DNA from: an uncultured Rhodospirillaceae bacterium
Lineage (GTDB): Bacteria; Pseudomonadota; Alphaproteobacteria; Rhodospirillales; Casp-alpha2
Reading direction: 5' to 3'
DNA length: 9,653 nt
Assembly (NCBI GenBank): GCA_913048145.1
Contig: CAJWVP010000091.1
Coordinates: 1 to 9,653 of the forward strand
Part shown: piece by piece, positions 1 through 6,603 of the stretch
Layout of the letters: each line of letters starts with the position of its first letter
Position numbering within the stretch: the stretch's first letter is position 1
Position numbers and translations under genes: made by a program
Notes under the pieces: model-generated
Database searches by the model: none
What the model was told of the DNA's origin: nothing
The model's input: the letters and a program-made list of their open reading frames with translations, nothing else

Positions 1-151
1 TGGCGACGGCCTCATCCGCCAGAGCAACGTGCGGCGCATACGCATCGACGTCCGAATAGACCGCGACGGTGGCTACTCCCATATCTCTGGCTGTCCGGAT
101 GACCCGACAGGCTATTTCTCCGCGATTGGCGATCAGAAGTTTTCGGAACAT
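1..151 (-). CDS. liuD: 3-methylcrotonyl-CoA carboxylase alpha subunit (biotin carboxylase), N-terminal 50 residues; rest lies beyond the window
   Basis: This is the ATP-dependent biotin carboxylase / biotin carrier subunit, which carboxylates its own biotin for transfer by the beta subunit. Only the first 50 codons are inside the window. They read MFRKLLIANRGEIACRVIRT and continue ARDMGVATVAVYSDVD, which is the N-terminal Rossmann-like start of the biotin carboxylase domain. Seen alone this could also be the acetyl- or propionyl-CoA carboxylase alpha subunit. Its position two nt downstream of a short fossil and one step downstream of an MCC-type carboxyltransferase makes the methylcrotonyl assignment the best inference. 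The ATG at 151-149 has a GAGG Shine-Dalgarno-like motif about 7 nt upstream, lying inside the last codons of the fossil ORF at 154-246. The product is incomplete only because the window ends. Confidence 0.9.
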   Translation of the reverse strand, partial: MFRKLLIANRGEIACRVIRTARDMGVATVAVYSDVDAYAPHVALADEAVA

Positions 152-153
152 GA

Positions 154-246
154 TCAGTCCTCGATCCGGGCGAGTGTGCGTTTTTCCAGGAAGGTAGCGA
201 TCTCCTCCTTGTCCTCACCCGCGGCTCGGATATCGTTATTCAGCAT
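154..246 (-). pseudogene. 30-codon C-terminal fossil of an enoyl-CoA hydratase (methylglutaconyl-CoA hydratase-like)
   Basis: Between the carboxylase beta and alpha genes lies a small open frame starting at ATG 246-244 and ending at TGA 156-154. Its middle, AAGEDKEEIATFLEKR, closely resembles the extreme C-terminus of crotonase-family hydratases, where an acidic linker is followed by a (E)G(I/L)xAFLEKRxP-type tail. Many proteobacterial leucine clusters carry liuC (methylglutaconyl-CoA hydratase) at exactly this place, so I read it as the tail left after deletion of roughly the first 90% of liuC. It has no oxyanion-hole or catalytic residues and cannot be a hydratase. It may still be translated: it starts 9 nt after the beta-subunit stop and ends 2 nt before the alpha-subunit ATG, whose Shine-Dalgarno-like GAGG it contains. 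The alternative is a chance 30-residue ORF, which the tail match and position make less likely. Confidence 0.6.
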
Positions 247-255
247 GGTGGTTCT

Positions 256-1863
256 TTACATCCGGAAAAGGCCAAATTTTGTGTCTTCGATGGGAGCATT
301 AAGTGCTGCGGATATGCCGAGGCCGAGTACCATCCTTGTATCCTTGGGATCGATGATCCCGTCATCCCATAGCCGGGCGGAAGCATAATAGGGATGGCCC
401 TGGTGCTCGTACTGGTCGAGGACAGGTTGCTTGAAAGCTGCCTCCTTGTCTGTGGGCCAATCGCTTCCCTTGGCCTCGATGTTGTCGCGTTTGACGGTCG
501 CCAAGACGGAGGCCGCCTGTTCCCCGCCCATGACAGAGATACGGGCATTGGGCCACATCCAAAGGAACCTTGGAGAATAGGCGCGACCGCACATCGAATA
601 ATTACCGGCGCCAAAACTGCCGCCGATGATAACGGTAAATTTGGGTACGCTAGCCGTGGCGACAGCCGTCACCATCTTGGCTCCGTCTTTGGCGATGCCG
701 CCTGCTTCATACTTTGAGCCGACCATGAACCCGGAGATGTTCTGCAAGAACAGCAGCGGGATCCGCCGTTGTGCGCAAAGCTCGACGAAATGAGCACCTT
801 TCTGTGCCGATTCCGAGAACAGGATTCCGTTATTGGCAACAATCCCCACGGGGTAGCCGTAAATGCGAGCGAACCCAGTAACCAGCGTTGTCCCATAGTT
901 GGCCTTGAATTCATCCAGGCGTGACCCGTCAACGATCCGCGCGATGACCTCGCGTACGTCATATGGCTTCTTCAGGTCAGTTGGGACCAAGCCGTAGAGT
1001 CCGTCGGTGCTGTACAGAGGGTCCTCCGGTTCAGCTACATCAATGTCGATGGATTTCACGCTATTAAGGTTGTCGACGATACTTCGGGCTGTTGCCAGGG
1101 CATGATCATCATCGCGGGCCATGTGGTCGGTGACGCCAGAGATCTTGGAATGGACGGCGGCCCCACCTAGTTCCTCGGCGCTAACGACCTCCCCCGTCGC
1201 AGCCTTCACCAACGGCGGGCCGCCCAGAAAGATGGTGCCCGTGTTCTCGACAATAATGCTCTCGTCGCTCATGGCTGGCACGTAGGCGCCACCGGCGGTG
1301 CAGGAGCCCATGACGACGGCAATCTGAGGTATCCCCTGCCCGCTCATGTTCGCCTGATTAAAGAAAATGCGACCAAAATGTTCCTTATCTGGGAACACAG
1401 CATCCTGTTCGGGCAGGAAGGCGCCACCGGAATCTACCAGGTAAATGCATGGCAGCCGGTTCTCCATGGCGATTTCCTGAGCGCGCAGGTGTTTTTTCAC
1501 GGTGATCGGATAGTAGGTTCCGCCCTTCACCGTGGCATCGTTGGCGACGACGATCACTTCGCGACCAGAAACACGACCAATACCCGTGATGATGCTACCA
1601 GCTGGCACAGGAGTGTCGTACATGTTGTGACCGGCCAGCTGCGACAACTCTAGAAATGGAGCGCCTGGATCCAGCAGACGACGAATACGTTCGCGCGGCA
1701 ATAACTTACCCCGGTCCGTATGTTTCTTTTGAGCCGCGTCGCCACCACCCTGTTTAATAGTATCCACGGTTTGTTTGAGATTATCGACGACGGCCTGCAT
1801 AGCCTCCGTGTTGGCGCGGAAATCAGCGGAATTGGGCTGAGCTGCAGATGTCAGGATAGTCAC
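256..1863 (-). CDS. liuB: 3-methylcrotonyl-CoA carboxylase beta subunit (carboxyltransferase)
   Basis: The carboxyltransferase half of MCC moves CO2 from carboxybiotin to 3-methylcrotonyl-CoA, giving 3-methylglutaconyl-CoA in leucine breakdown. The protein has 535 residues, the usual MCC-beta length, and ends in PIEDTKFGLFRM, a typical MCC-beta tail. N-terminal carboxyltransferase-domain motifs are GGAFLPEQDAVFPDKEHFGR (146-165), GSCTAGGAYVPAMSDE (186-201) and GGPPLVKAATGEV (214-226). C-terminal-domain motifs are NNGILFSESAQKGAHF (344-359), NISGFMVGSKYEAGGIAKDG (375-394) and IIGGSFGAGNYSMCGRAY (412-429). I chose GTG 1863-1861 as the start because AGGAG sits 7 nt upstream, overlapping the rhodanese stop codon, and it gives the family N-terminus. 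The frame stays open further upstream to 1974, but that stretch overlaps the rhodanese gene and reads as low-complexity shadow sequence. Substrate assignment over propionyl/geranyl homologues rests on the neighbouring isovaleryl-CoA dehydrogenase. Confidence 0.95.
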   Translation of the reverse strand: MTILTSAAQPNSADFRANTEAMQAVVDNLKQTVDTIKQGGGDAAQKKHTDRGKLLPRERIRRLLDPGAPFLELSQLAGHNMYDTPVPAGSIITGIGRVSGREVIVVANDATVKGGTYYPITVKKHLRAQEIAMENRLPCIYLVDSGGAFLPEQDAVFPDKEHFGRIFFNQANMSGQGIPQIAVVMGSCTAGGAYVPAMSDESIIVENTGTIFLGGPPLVKAATGEVVSAEELGGAAVHSKISGVTDHMARDDDHALATARSIVDNLNSVKSIDIDVAEPEDPLYSTDGLYGLVPTDLKKPYDVREVIARIVDGSRLDEFKANYGTTLVTGFARIYGYPVGIVANNGILFSESAQKGAHFVELCAQRRIPLLFLQNISGFMVGSKYEAGGIAKDGAKMVTAVATASVPKFTVIIGGSFGAGNYSMCGRAYSPRFLWMWPNARISVMGGEQAASVLATVKRDNIEAKGSDWPTDKEAAFKQPVLDQYEHQGHPYYASARLWDDGIIDPKDTRMVLGLGISAALNAPIEDTKFGLFRM

Positions 1864-1873
1864 AGATGGGCTC

Positions 1874-2293
1874 CTATTTCTTACGGGATGGCCGTTGGGC
1901 GACCGGTCCGCCAGCCTGTTTCCAGCCGTTGAAACCCTCGGCAAAATGGACGGCGTTGGGGAAACCCATATCATCCAAAGTTTTGCACGATAGGGCCGAG
2001 CGCCACGCCGCTGCGCAATAAAGGACGTAGGTCTTATCCTCGTCTGTCAAATATTCCTTATGATACGGGCTCTCCGGATCGAACCAGAATTCCACCATAC
2101 CCCGAGGCACGTGCACGGCGCCCGGCACCATACCGTCGCGCTCCAGTTCCCGAACGTCTCGGATATCGACAAACACCGTGTTGTCGTCTTCGTTGACATG
2201 ACGTTTTATGGCTTCGTCGGTGGAGATGGTGGTAATGATCGCCTCGGCTTCTGCCACGAGATCCTTGATGCCCTTCTTCAGCTTGATGGCCAT
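1874..2293 (-). CDS. Single-domain rhodanese-like sulfurtransferase
   Basis: A 139-residue protein with one rhodanese domain, probably cytoplasmic as no signal peptide or membrane segment is visible. Seen are the CH2A-like segment VFVDIRDVRELERDGMVPGA (40-59), the following HVPRGMVEFW, and the active-site loop C93-AAAWR before a helix, with the closing GFNGWKQAGGPV (120-131). C93 is the expected persulfide-carrying cysteine. Rhodaneses move sulfane sulfur to thiol acceptors, but the substrate here is unknown. A strong Shine-Dalgarno stretch (AAGGAAGGA) precedes the ATG at 2293. It lies 22 nt downstream of the DsbA-fold gene and 10 nt upstream of the carboxylase beta start, so it is embedded in the leucine operon. 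Such a gene is not part of the standard pathway; a redox, thiol or acyl-thioester housekeeping role is only a guess. Confidence 0.9.
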   Translation of the reverse strand: MAIKLKKGIKDLVAEAEAIITTISTDEAIKRHVNEDDNTVFVDIRDVRELERDGMVPGAVHVPRGMVEFWFDPESPYHKEYLTDEDKTYVLYCAAAWRSALSCKTLDDMGFPNAVHFAEGFNGWKQAGGPVAQRPSRKK

Positions 2294-2315
2294 GGGTCCT
2301 TCCTTATCCTATTCG

Positions 2316-2918
2316 TTAGGCGTTGCGGCCCTGAAGCCAGCGCTTGATCATCCACATGCGATCGCTACCCCAGAATCCCTCACCGTCGACAATGAAAAAT
2401 GGCGCGCCAAAAACGCCTGCATCGATGGCGGCCTGCGTTTCATCTTTGAGGCGTTGTTTGACGTCGTCTTCCTGCAATGCTACCGACAGAGCTGTCCCGT
2501 CGACCCCCACGCCTTCAGCGACTTCTATCACCTTATCGGGTGTTGCAATGTTAATACCCTGCCCGAAATAAGTATTGAAGGCTGCCAGCGCAAAGGCTTT
2601 TGCCTGGTTCGGATCTTGTTCATCAAGCCAATAAAAGGCGCGGCCAGCGGCTTGTGTCGGTATTGGAAATGGATCGGGCATAATCCAGGGCGTGTTTGTC
2701 ATTTGGCCGAGGCGTTCCCAATCATGTAAGCAATAGTCGCCTTTGAAGGGTATTGTGGTTAGCGGCTGCGAACCGGTGATCTTGAAAAGAGCGCCCAAGA
2801 GAAAGGGTTTCCATCGCACGGTGCGCCCGCAGGCCTCGACCGTGCTATCTATTTTCTGGGCTGCAAAATAGGAATAAGGCGACGAAAAATCGAAATAGAA
2901 GTTCACTGGATCAGCCAT
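2316..2918 (-). CDS. 2-hydroxychromene-2-carboxylate isomerase-like protein (DsbA-fold, kappa-class GST relative)
   Basis: A 200-residue thioredoxin/DsbA-fold protein. The N-terminus VNFYFDFSSPYSYFAAQ (5-21) is the signature of the HCCA isomerase / kappa GST family, with Ser in place of the Cys-containing redox motif (S12-S13-P14), so it should use glutathione rather than act as a disulfide oxidoreductase. The cis-proline segment GVFGAPFFIVDGE (168-180) and the closing FWGSDRMWMI (182-191) also match. I start it at ATG 2918-2916: its A is shared with the TGA of the upstream dehydrogenase (TGATG junction) and GGAGG lies 7 nt before it. A TTG one codon upstream is less likely. The classical substrate, from naphthalene breakdown, has no other enzyme here, so the named reaction should not be assumed; a glutathione-dependent isomerase or transferase is the safest description. 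Confidence 0.88.
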   Translation of the reverse strand: MADPVNFYFDFSSPYSYFAAQKIDSTVEACGRTVRWKPFLLGALFKITGSQPLTTIPFKGDYCLHDWERLGQMTNTPWIMPDPFPIPTQAAGRAFYWLDEQDPNQAKAFALAAFNTYFGQGINIATPDKVIEVAEGVGVDGTALSVALQEDDVKQRLKDETQAAIDAGVFGAPFFIVDGEGFWGSDRMWMIKRWLQGRNA

Positions 2919-4054
2919 CAATTTTCCTCCCGAATGGCGCGGGCTATGACCAGTTTCTGGATCTCGCTGGTGCCCTCGTAAATTTGGCAGAGCCGGGCGT
3001 CACGATAGAGACGTTCGACTGGGAAGTCGGACAGATACCCATAGCCCCCATGAACCTGAATGGCGGCTGAGCAGACCCGTTCGGCCATTTCGGAGGCGAA
3101 CAGCTTAGCCATGGAGGCTTCCTTGAGACAGGGCTTCCCTTCCACCTTCAAACGGGCTGCGTTGAGGGTCATTAACGACGCTGCTTCAATCTCAGTGGCC
3201 ATGTCCGCGAGTTTGAAGGCCACGGCCTGGTGATCGTAGATAGCTTTGCCGAAGGTCTGTCGGTCTTTCGCATAAGCTTTCGCGGCGTTATAGGCGGCGC
3301 GGGCAAAGCCTACGGACTGAGCTGCGATGCCGATGCGTCCGCTCTCAAGGTTAGAAAGTGCGATCTTGTAGCCCTCTCCCTCTTCGCCCAACAGCATTTC
3401 CGGGCCGATCTTTACCTCTTCTAGGATAATCTGTGCCGTGTCATTGCTCTTCTGTCCCAGCTTGTGTTCCAGGCGCGCCACCTGATAACCCTGGGTGTCC
3501 GTAGGCACGATGAACGCCGACATGCCGCGTGAACCCTTTGCAGGGTTGGTCATTGCGAAGGTGATGGCGATATCGGCGTTTGAGCCGGTGGTGATAAACT
3601 GTTTGCTGCCGTTCAACACATACTGATTGCCCAACTTCTCCGCCCGGCAGCGGATGGACCCAGCATCTGACCCTGTATGTGGCTCGGTGAGCATGAAGGC
3701 GCCCAAAATCTCGGCCCGTGCTAATTTCGGCAAATACTCGGCTTTTTGTGCCTCAGTGCCGAAGCTCATTATGCAGGTTTCGGCAACGGCCTGTACTGCC
3801 ATGGTGACCGACGTGCCGCCGTCACCACCGGAAATTTCGCTCAAGGCAACTACGTAGGAAATGAAATCGGCATTCGCGCCGCCAAACTCCTCAGGCACTA
3901 GGATGCCCATGAGTCCCAGGTCTCCCATGTCGCGAATGGCATCGCGGGGGAAATAAGCGTTGCGGTCCCATTCCTCGGCATTGGGCGCCAAACGGTTGGC
4001 GGCAAATTTACGCGCCGTATCCTGGATCAATATATGTTCTTCGTTGAGCTGCAT
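2918..4054 (-). CDS. Acyl-CoA dehydrogenase (short/branched-chain type)
   Basis: An FAD-dependent acyl-CoA dehydrogenase of 378 residues that introduces an alpha-beta double bond and passes electrons to electron-transfer flavoprotein. Seen are the N-terminal helical domain with LVPEEFGGAN (52-61), the FAD/substrate motif LTEPHTGSDAGS (122-133), the GSKQFITTGSNAD beta-domain segment, and the C-terminal VHGGYGYLSDFPVERLYRDAR with IYEGTSEIQ. E360 in that last motif lies at the position of the catalytic base of short- and medium-chain dehydrogenases. The position used instead by isovaleryl-CoA dehydrogenase is Gly here. This enzyme is therefore biochemically distinct from the one at 7063-8235, and a branched-chain substrate from isoleucine or valine is plausible but not shown. 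The Shine-Dalgarno AGGAA overlaps the SDR stop codon, implying tight co-translation. Confidence 0.95.
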   Translation of the reverse strand: MQLNEEHILIQDTARKFAANRLAPNAEEWDRNAYFPRDAIRDMGDLGLMGILVPEEFGGANADFISYVVALSEISGGDGGTSVTMAVQAVAETCIMSFGTEAQKAEYLPKLARAEILGAFMLTEPHTGSDAGSIRCRAEKLGNQYVLNGSKQFITTGSNADIAITFAMTNPAKGSRGMSAFIVPTDTQGYQVARLEHKLGQKSNDTAQIILEEVKIGPEMLLGEEGEGYKIALSNLESGRIGIAAQSVGFARAAYNAAKAYAKDRQTFGKAIYDHQAVAFKLADMATEIEAASLMTLNAARLKVEGKPCLKEASMAKLFASEMAERVCSAAIQVHGGYGYLSDFPVERLYRDARLCQIYEGTSEIQKLVIARAIREEN

Positions 4055-4061
4055 ATGCTTC

Positions 4062-4745
4062 CTACCAGGCGATCGGGTTGCCGTCGTAATTAAAGTACTT
4101 GCCGGTGTCTTCCTTAGTCAGGCCGGCGATGCATTTGCGCAGGCCGATCACGCTCTCGGTAGGCGTGATAGCCGCGCCCGAACCGCCCATGTCTGTTTGC
4201 ACCCAGCCCGGATGGAAATTCGCAACGATCAAATTCCGGCCGAGCACGTCGGCGGAGAAGTTTCGCATTACCATGTTTACCGCTGCCTTCGAGGAGCGGT
4301 ATATGTAATCCGAGCCTCGATTTCCTTGCGTGATGGATCCCATCATGGAGGAGATCGTCACCAGCTTCTTTTGCTGGCCTGCCGCTAAGTTCTTGGCGAA
4401 CGTCGTCGCGACCTTCAACGGCGATAGAGTGTTGGTGCGCAACACCTGTTCCCACTTGGTGTAATCCATGTTCTCAGCGCTCATGCCGCGTGGGCCAAAA
4501 ATTCCCGCGTTGTTTATCAGAACGTCAATGGCGATGTCGTCCAGGTCTTGACCCAGGCGGTCGACCTGCTCGTGAACATTGACGTCCAGCCCGTGGACTT
4601 GGATGTCGCCGGGAATGGTTGCCAACTGCCCTGGCGCGATGGGATTTCGGCAGGTAGCGATGACGGTCCAACCATCGGTCCCGTACTGGCGGGCGAACTC
4701 CAGACCGATGCCGCGATTGGCGCCGGTTATGAAAACGGTGGGCAT
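4062..4745 (-). CDS. SDR-family NAD(P)-dependent oxidoreductase (CsgA/C-factor-like)
   Basis: A classical short-chain dehydrogenase/reductase of 227 residues. The nucleotide-binding glycine motif TGANRGIG is at 7-14, the LDV acidic-pocket segment near 53-55, NNAG at 78-81, the catalytic serine region TISSMMG at 130-136 and the YxxxK pair as Y149-RSS-K153. The PGWVQTDMGG segment (179-188) follows, as in the C-factor/CsgA subgroup. It lacks a membrane segment and should be cytoplasmic. The substrate cannot be read from the sequence. In this operon a hydroxyacyl or oxoacyl compound is reasonable, but its short C-terminus fits the C-factor subgroup rather than 3-hydroxyacyl-CoA dehydrogenases. 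The ATG at 4745 starts 2 nt after the RidA-like gene stops, with AGGGAGA upstream, overlapping the end of that gene. Confidence 0.92.
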   Translation of the reverse strand: MPTVFITGANRGIGLEFARQYGTDGWTVIATCRNPIAPGQLATIPGDIQVHGLDVNVHEQVDRLGQDLDDIAIDVLINNAGIFGPRGMSAENMDYTKWEQVLRTNTLSPLKVATTFAKNLAAGQQKKLVTISSMMGSITQGNRGSDYIYRSSKAAVNMVMRNFSADVLGRNLIVANFHPGWVQTDMGGSGAAITPTESVIGLRKCIAGLTKEDTGKYFNYDGNPIAW

Positions 4746-4747
4746 TT

Positions 4748-5133
4748 TCAGGTCTCCCTTTGTTTTCGGGCGGTGCTTTCAATCTCGGTTTCCATCCGCA
4801 GATCGACGTAATTGGAGATGATCGCTTTAGTGGGCGGTCGTGTCTTTTGAGAGTTTTTACCGACGAATTCGGCAATGGTCTCCAATTGCTCTAAATTTGT
4901 GGCGATATAGGGCGCGCGGACGACGTTCGAGAGGGTTGCATCCGCTTCGACCTGTGCGGCTTCGATGTGGCAAAACGTCTGGAACCTCTGTTCCGTCGGT
5001 TTGTCGAAAATAACGCCGGTGGCATAATCGAAACCCGTGATGCCCAATACGAACATCCATTCGCCGTCAACGAGGGGGCAGGAATAATCGAAGGGGTTTC
5101 CATGTCGAATCCGAAGGAGATCAGCCGCTGCAC
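4748..5133 (-). CDS. RidA/YjgF-family protein, apparently frameshifted near its 5' end
   Basis: The main frame gives a Rid-fold protein with DGEWMFVLGITGFDYATG (ending near 5011), TEQRFQTFCHIEAAQ and LSNVVRAPYIATNLEQ, and the closing METEIESTARK. These match the Rid subfamily that begins RISSGSPFE...YS and carries a VSGTTG-like strand. The main frame has no ATG, GTG or TTG between the preceding in-frame stop (5152-5150) and ATG 5056, although clearly Rid-like sequence (FDYSCPLVDGEW) lies upstream of that ATG. The other frame, from GTG 5133, gives QRLISFGFDMETP, which continues the family N-terminus without gaps if one C is restored in the C4 run at 5096-5093 (minus strand). The repaired product is about 128 residues, the usual size. 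No strong Shine-Dalgarno is visible before GTG 5133. The residue aligning with catalytic Arg105 of E. coli RidA is Thr, so imine deaminase activity is not expected. The alternative is a truncated protein starting at ATG 5056. Confidence 0.7.
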
Positions 5134-5144
5134 AACATTGGCGC

Positions 5145-6335
5145 TTAGTTCAGCCGCTCGATCGAGACGGCCGTGGCCTCGCCGCCACCGATACAGAGGC
5201 TGGCGACGCCCTTGTTTAGATCATACTTTTCCAGAGCCGACATGAGCGTGACGATTATCCGCGCCCCGGATGCGCCCACCGGATGGCCGAGCGCGCAAGC
5301 GCCACCGTGCACGTTAATTTTATCGTGCGGGATATCCAAGTCCCGCATGGCCGCCATGGCAACTACGGCGAAGGCCTCATTGACCTCGAATAGATCGACC
5401 TCTTCCTTGCTCCAACCGGTCTTCTCCAGGACTTTCTTCACCGCCCCAATCGGTGCCGTAGTGAACCAATTGGGTTCTTGAGAATGGGTAGAATGGGCAT
5501 GGATCAATGCCTTCGGCGTAAGGCCGCGCTTCTCTGCTTCCGAACGCTTCATTAGTACCAGCGCCGCGGCGCCGTCGGAAATGGAGGATGAGTTAGCCGG
5601 TGTCACTGTGCCATCCTTGCGGAAGGCAGGCTTGAGTTGGGGGATTTTCTCGATGTTTGCGTTGAATGGTTGTTCGTCGCTGGTGACCATCGTTTCACCT
5701 TTCCGCGTTTTTACGGTAACGGGCACGACTTCGTCGTCGAAGCTACCGTCCTCGACTGCCTTTTTGGCCCGGGTTAGGCTTTCAATGGCATAGTTATCCT
5801 GCGCCTCGCGGGTGAACTGATAATGCTCGGCCGTGTCCTCGGCAAAGGTTCCCATGAGGCGGCCTTCGTCGTAGGCGTCCTCCAGGCCATCCATGAACAT
5901 GTGATCGCGGACCGTGTCGCCGTTACCAAGGCGGTAACCGCCACGCGCTTTCGGAAGGATATAGGGCGCATTGGTCATGCTCTCCATGCCTCCGGCGACC
6001 ATGATGTCGTGTGAACCAGCAAGTATGTTGTCATGGGCGAGCATGGTCGCCTTCATGGCTGAACCACACATTTTCGAGATCGTGGTCGCACCCGCGCCCC
6101 ACGGAATACCAGCCAGGTGCGCGGCTTGGCGCGCTGGCGCCTGCTTGACGCCGGCGAACAGGCATAGGCCCATAATCAGGTCCTGGACATCCTCAGGCGC
6201 GACACCGGCCCGTTCAACTGCCCCTTGAATGGCGTAGCCTCCGAGTTCTGGCGCGGATAACGGGGTCAGGCTGCCTTGGAAGCCCCCCATGGGGGTACGG
6301 GCGGCACCGACAATGACAATAGGATCTTCTTGCAT
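5145..6335 (-). CDS. Acetyl-CoA C-acetyltransferase / thiolase
   Basis: A 396-residue thiolase, the usual length of the family, that makes or cleaves acetoacetyl-CoA or related 3-oxoacyl-CoA esters. The acyl-accepting cysteine is C90 in ISKMCGSAMKA, the VNEAFA motif holds the active-site Asn, and GGACALGHPVGASGARI contains H351. The second cysteine, C381, is in SLCIGGGEA near the C-terminus. All catalytic residues are present. In leucine breakdown the end product acetoacetate, once activated to its CoA ester, is split by such an enzyme; alternatively it could serve isoleucine breakdown. The start ATG 6335 has AGGGA about 9 nt upstream and gives the expected N-terminus (IVIVGAARTPMGGFQGSL). 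It is 44 nt downstream of the small ORF at 6380-6595. Confidence 0.95.
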   Translation of the reverse strand: MQEDPIVIVGAARTPMGGFQGSLTPLSAPELGGYAIQGAVERAGVAPEDVQDLIMGLCLFAGVKQAPARQAAHLAGIPWGAGATTISKMCGSAMKATMLAHDNILAGSHDIMVAGGMESMTNAPYILPKARGGYRLGNGDTVRDHMFMDGLEDAYDEGRLMGTFAEDTAEHYQFTREAQDNYAIESLTRAKKAVEDGSFDDEVVPVTVKTRKGETMVTSDEQPFNANIEKIPQLKPAFRKDGTVTPANSSSISDGAAALVLMKRSEAEKRGLTPKALIHAHSTHSQEPNWFTTAPIGAVKKVLEKTGWSKEEVDLFEVNEAFAVVAMAAMRDLDIPHDKINVHGGACALGHPVGASGARIIVTLMSALEKYDLNKGVASLCIGGGEATAVSIERLN

Positions 6336-6379
6336 GTGAGGTCTCCCTAGTATCGGAAAATCATTAAAGCATCTGAGAA

Positions 6380-6595
6380 TTATGGAATGGCATGCCGAAG
6401 GCCTTGGGATGACCCTTGTCCGGGTCTCAGGTGCAATAGGTTGACGTCGAAGTTTGTTACGTCGACCACGTCACCAAGTATATGTTTGAAAGGCTCTTTG
6501 CCAATTTCGAAATAAAACTGCGGACAGTTGATGCCAAGGTGGGCGTCGATGGCCATCGAATTAAAGGCGGGTATTTTCAAACGGTCGTTTGCCAT
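6380..6595 (-). CDS. Hypothetical 71-residue protein
   Basis: A small open frame from ATG 6595 to TAA 6382-6380, beginning MANDRLKIPAFNSMAIDAHL. I do not recognise it. It is soluble-looking, with no signal peptide or membrane segment, and has one cysteine and a mixed central part (CPQFYFEIGKEPFKHILGDV) that could form a strand-helix unit. It begins 8 nt after the stop of the membrane-protein gene and ends 44 nt before the thiolase start, in the same direction. A weak GGATAGAG stretch precedes the ATG. The frame is also open far upstream (to 6952), but that part overlaps the membrane-protein gene and looks like shadow sequence. Without this ORF there would be a gap of nearly 270 nt in an otherwise compact operon, which is the main argument for it; it could still be chance. 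Confidence 0.5.
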   Translation of the reverse strand: MANDRLKIPAFNSMAIDAHLGINCPQFYFEIGKEPFKHILGDVVDVTNFDVNLLHLRPGQGSSQGLRHAIP

Positions 6596-6603
6596 ATTGT
6601 ACT

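Noticed and set aside
1864..1974. Open frame extending the MCC beta subunit by 37 residues upstream of GTG 1863
   Set aside because: It overlaps the rhodanese gene, is unlike the family N-terminus, and the GTG has a good AGGAG at the right distance.
2919..2921. TTG one codon upstream as the start of the HCCA isomerase-like gene
   Set aside because: The adjacent ATG at 2918 has GGAGG 7 nt upstream and the TGATG overlap typical of coupled genes.
4066..4388. Plus-strand and other antisense open frames of 60-140 codons across the operon
   Set aside because: All lie opposite or out of frame with well-supported genes, lack family motifs and have no plausible ribosome-binding context.
6284..6295. 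12-bp palindrome CCCCCATGGGGG
   Set aside because: It lies inside thiolase codons for the conserved ARTPMGG segment and is explained by coding constraint.
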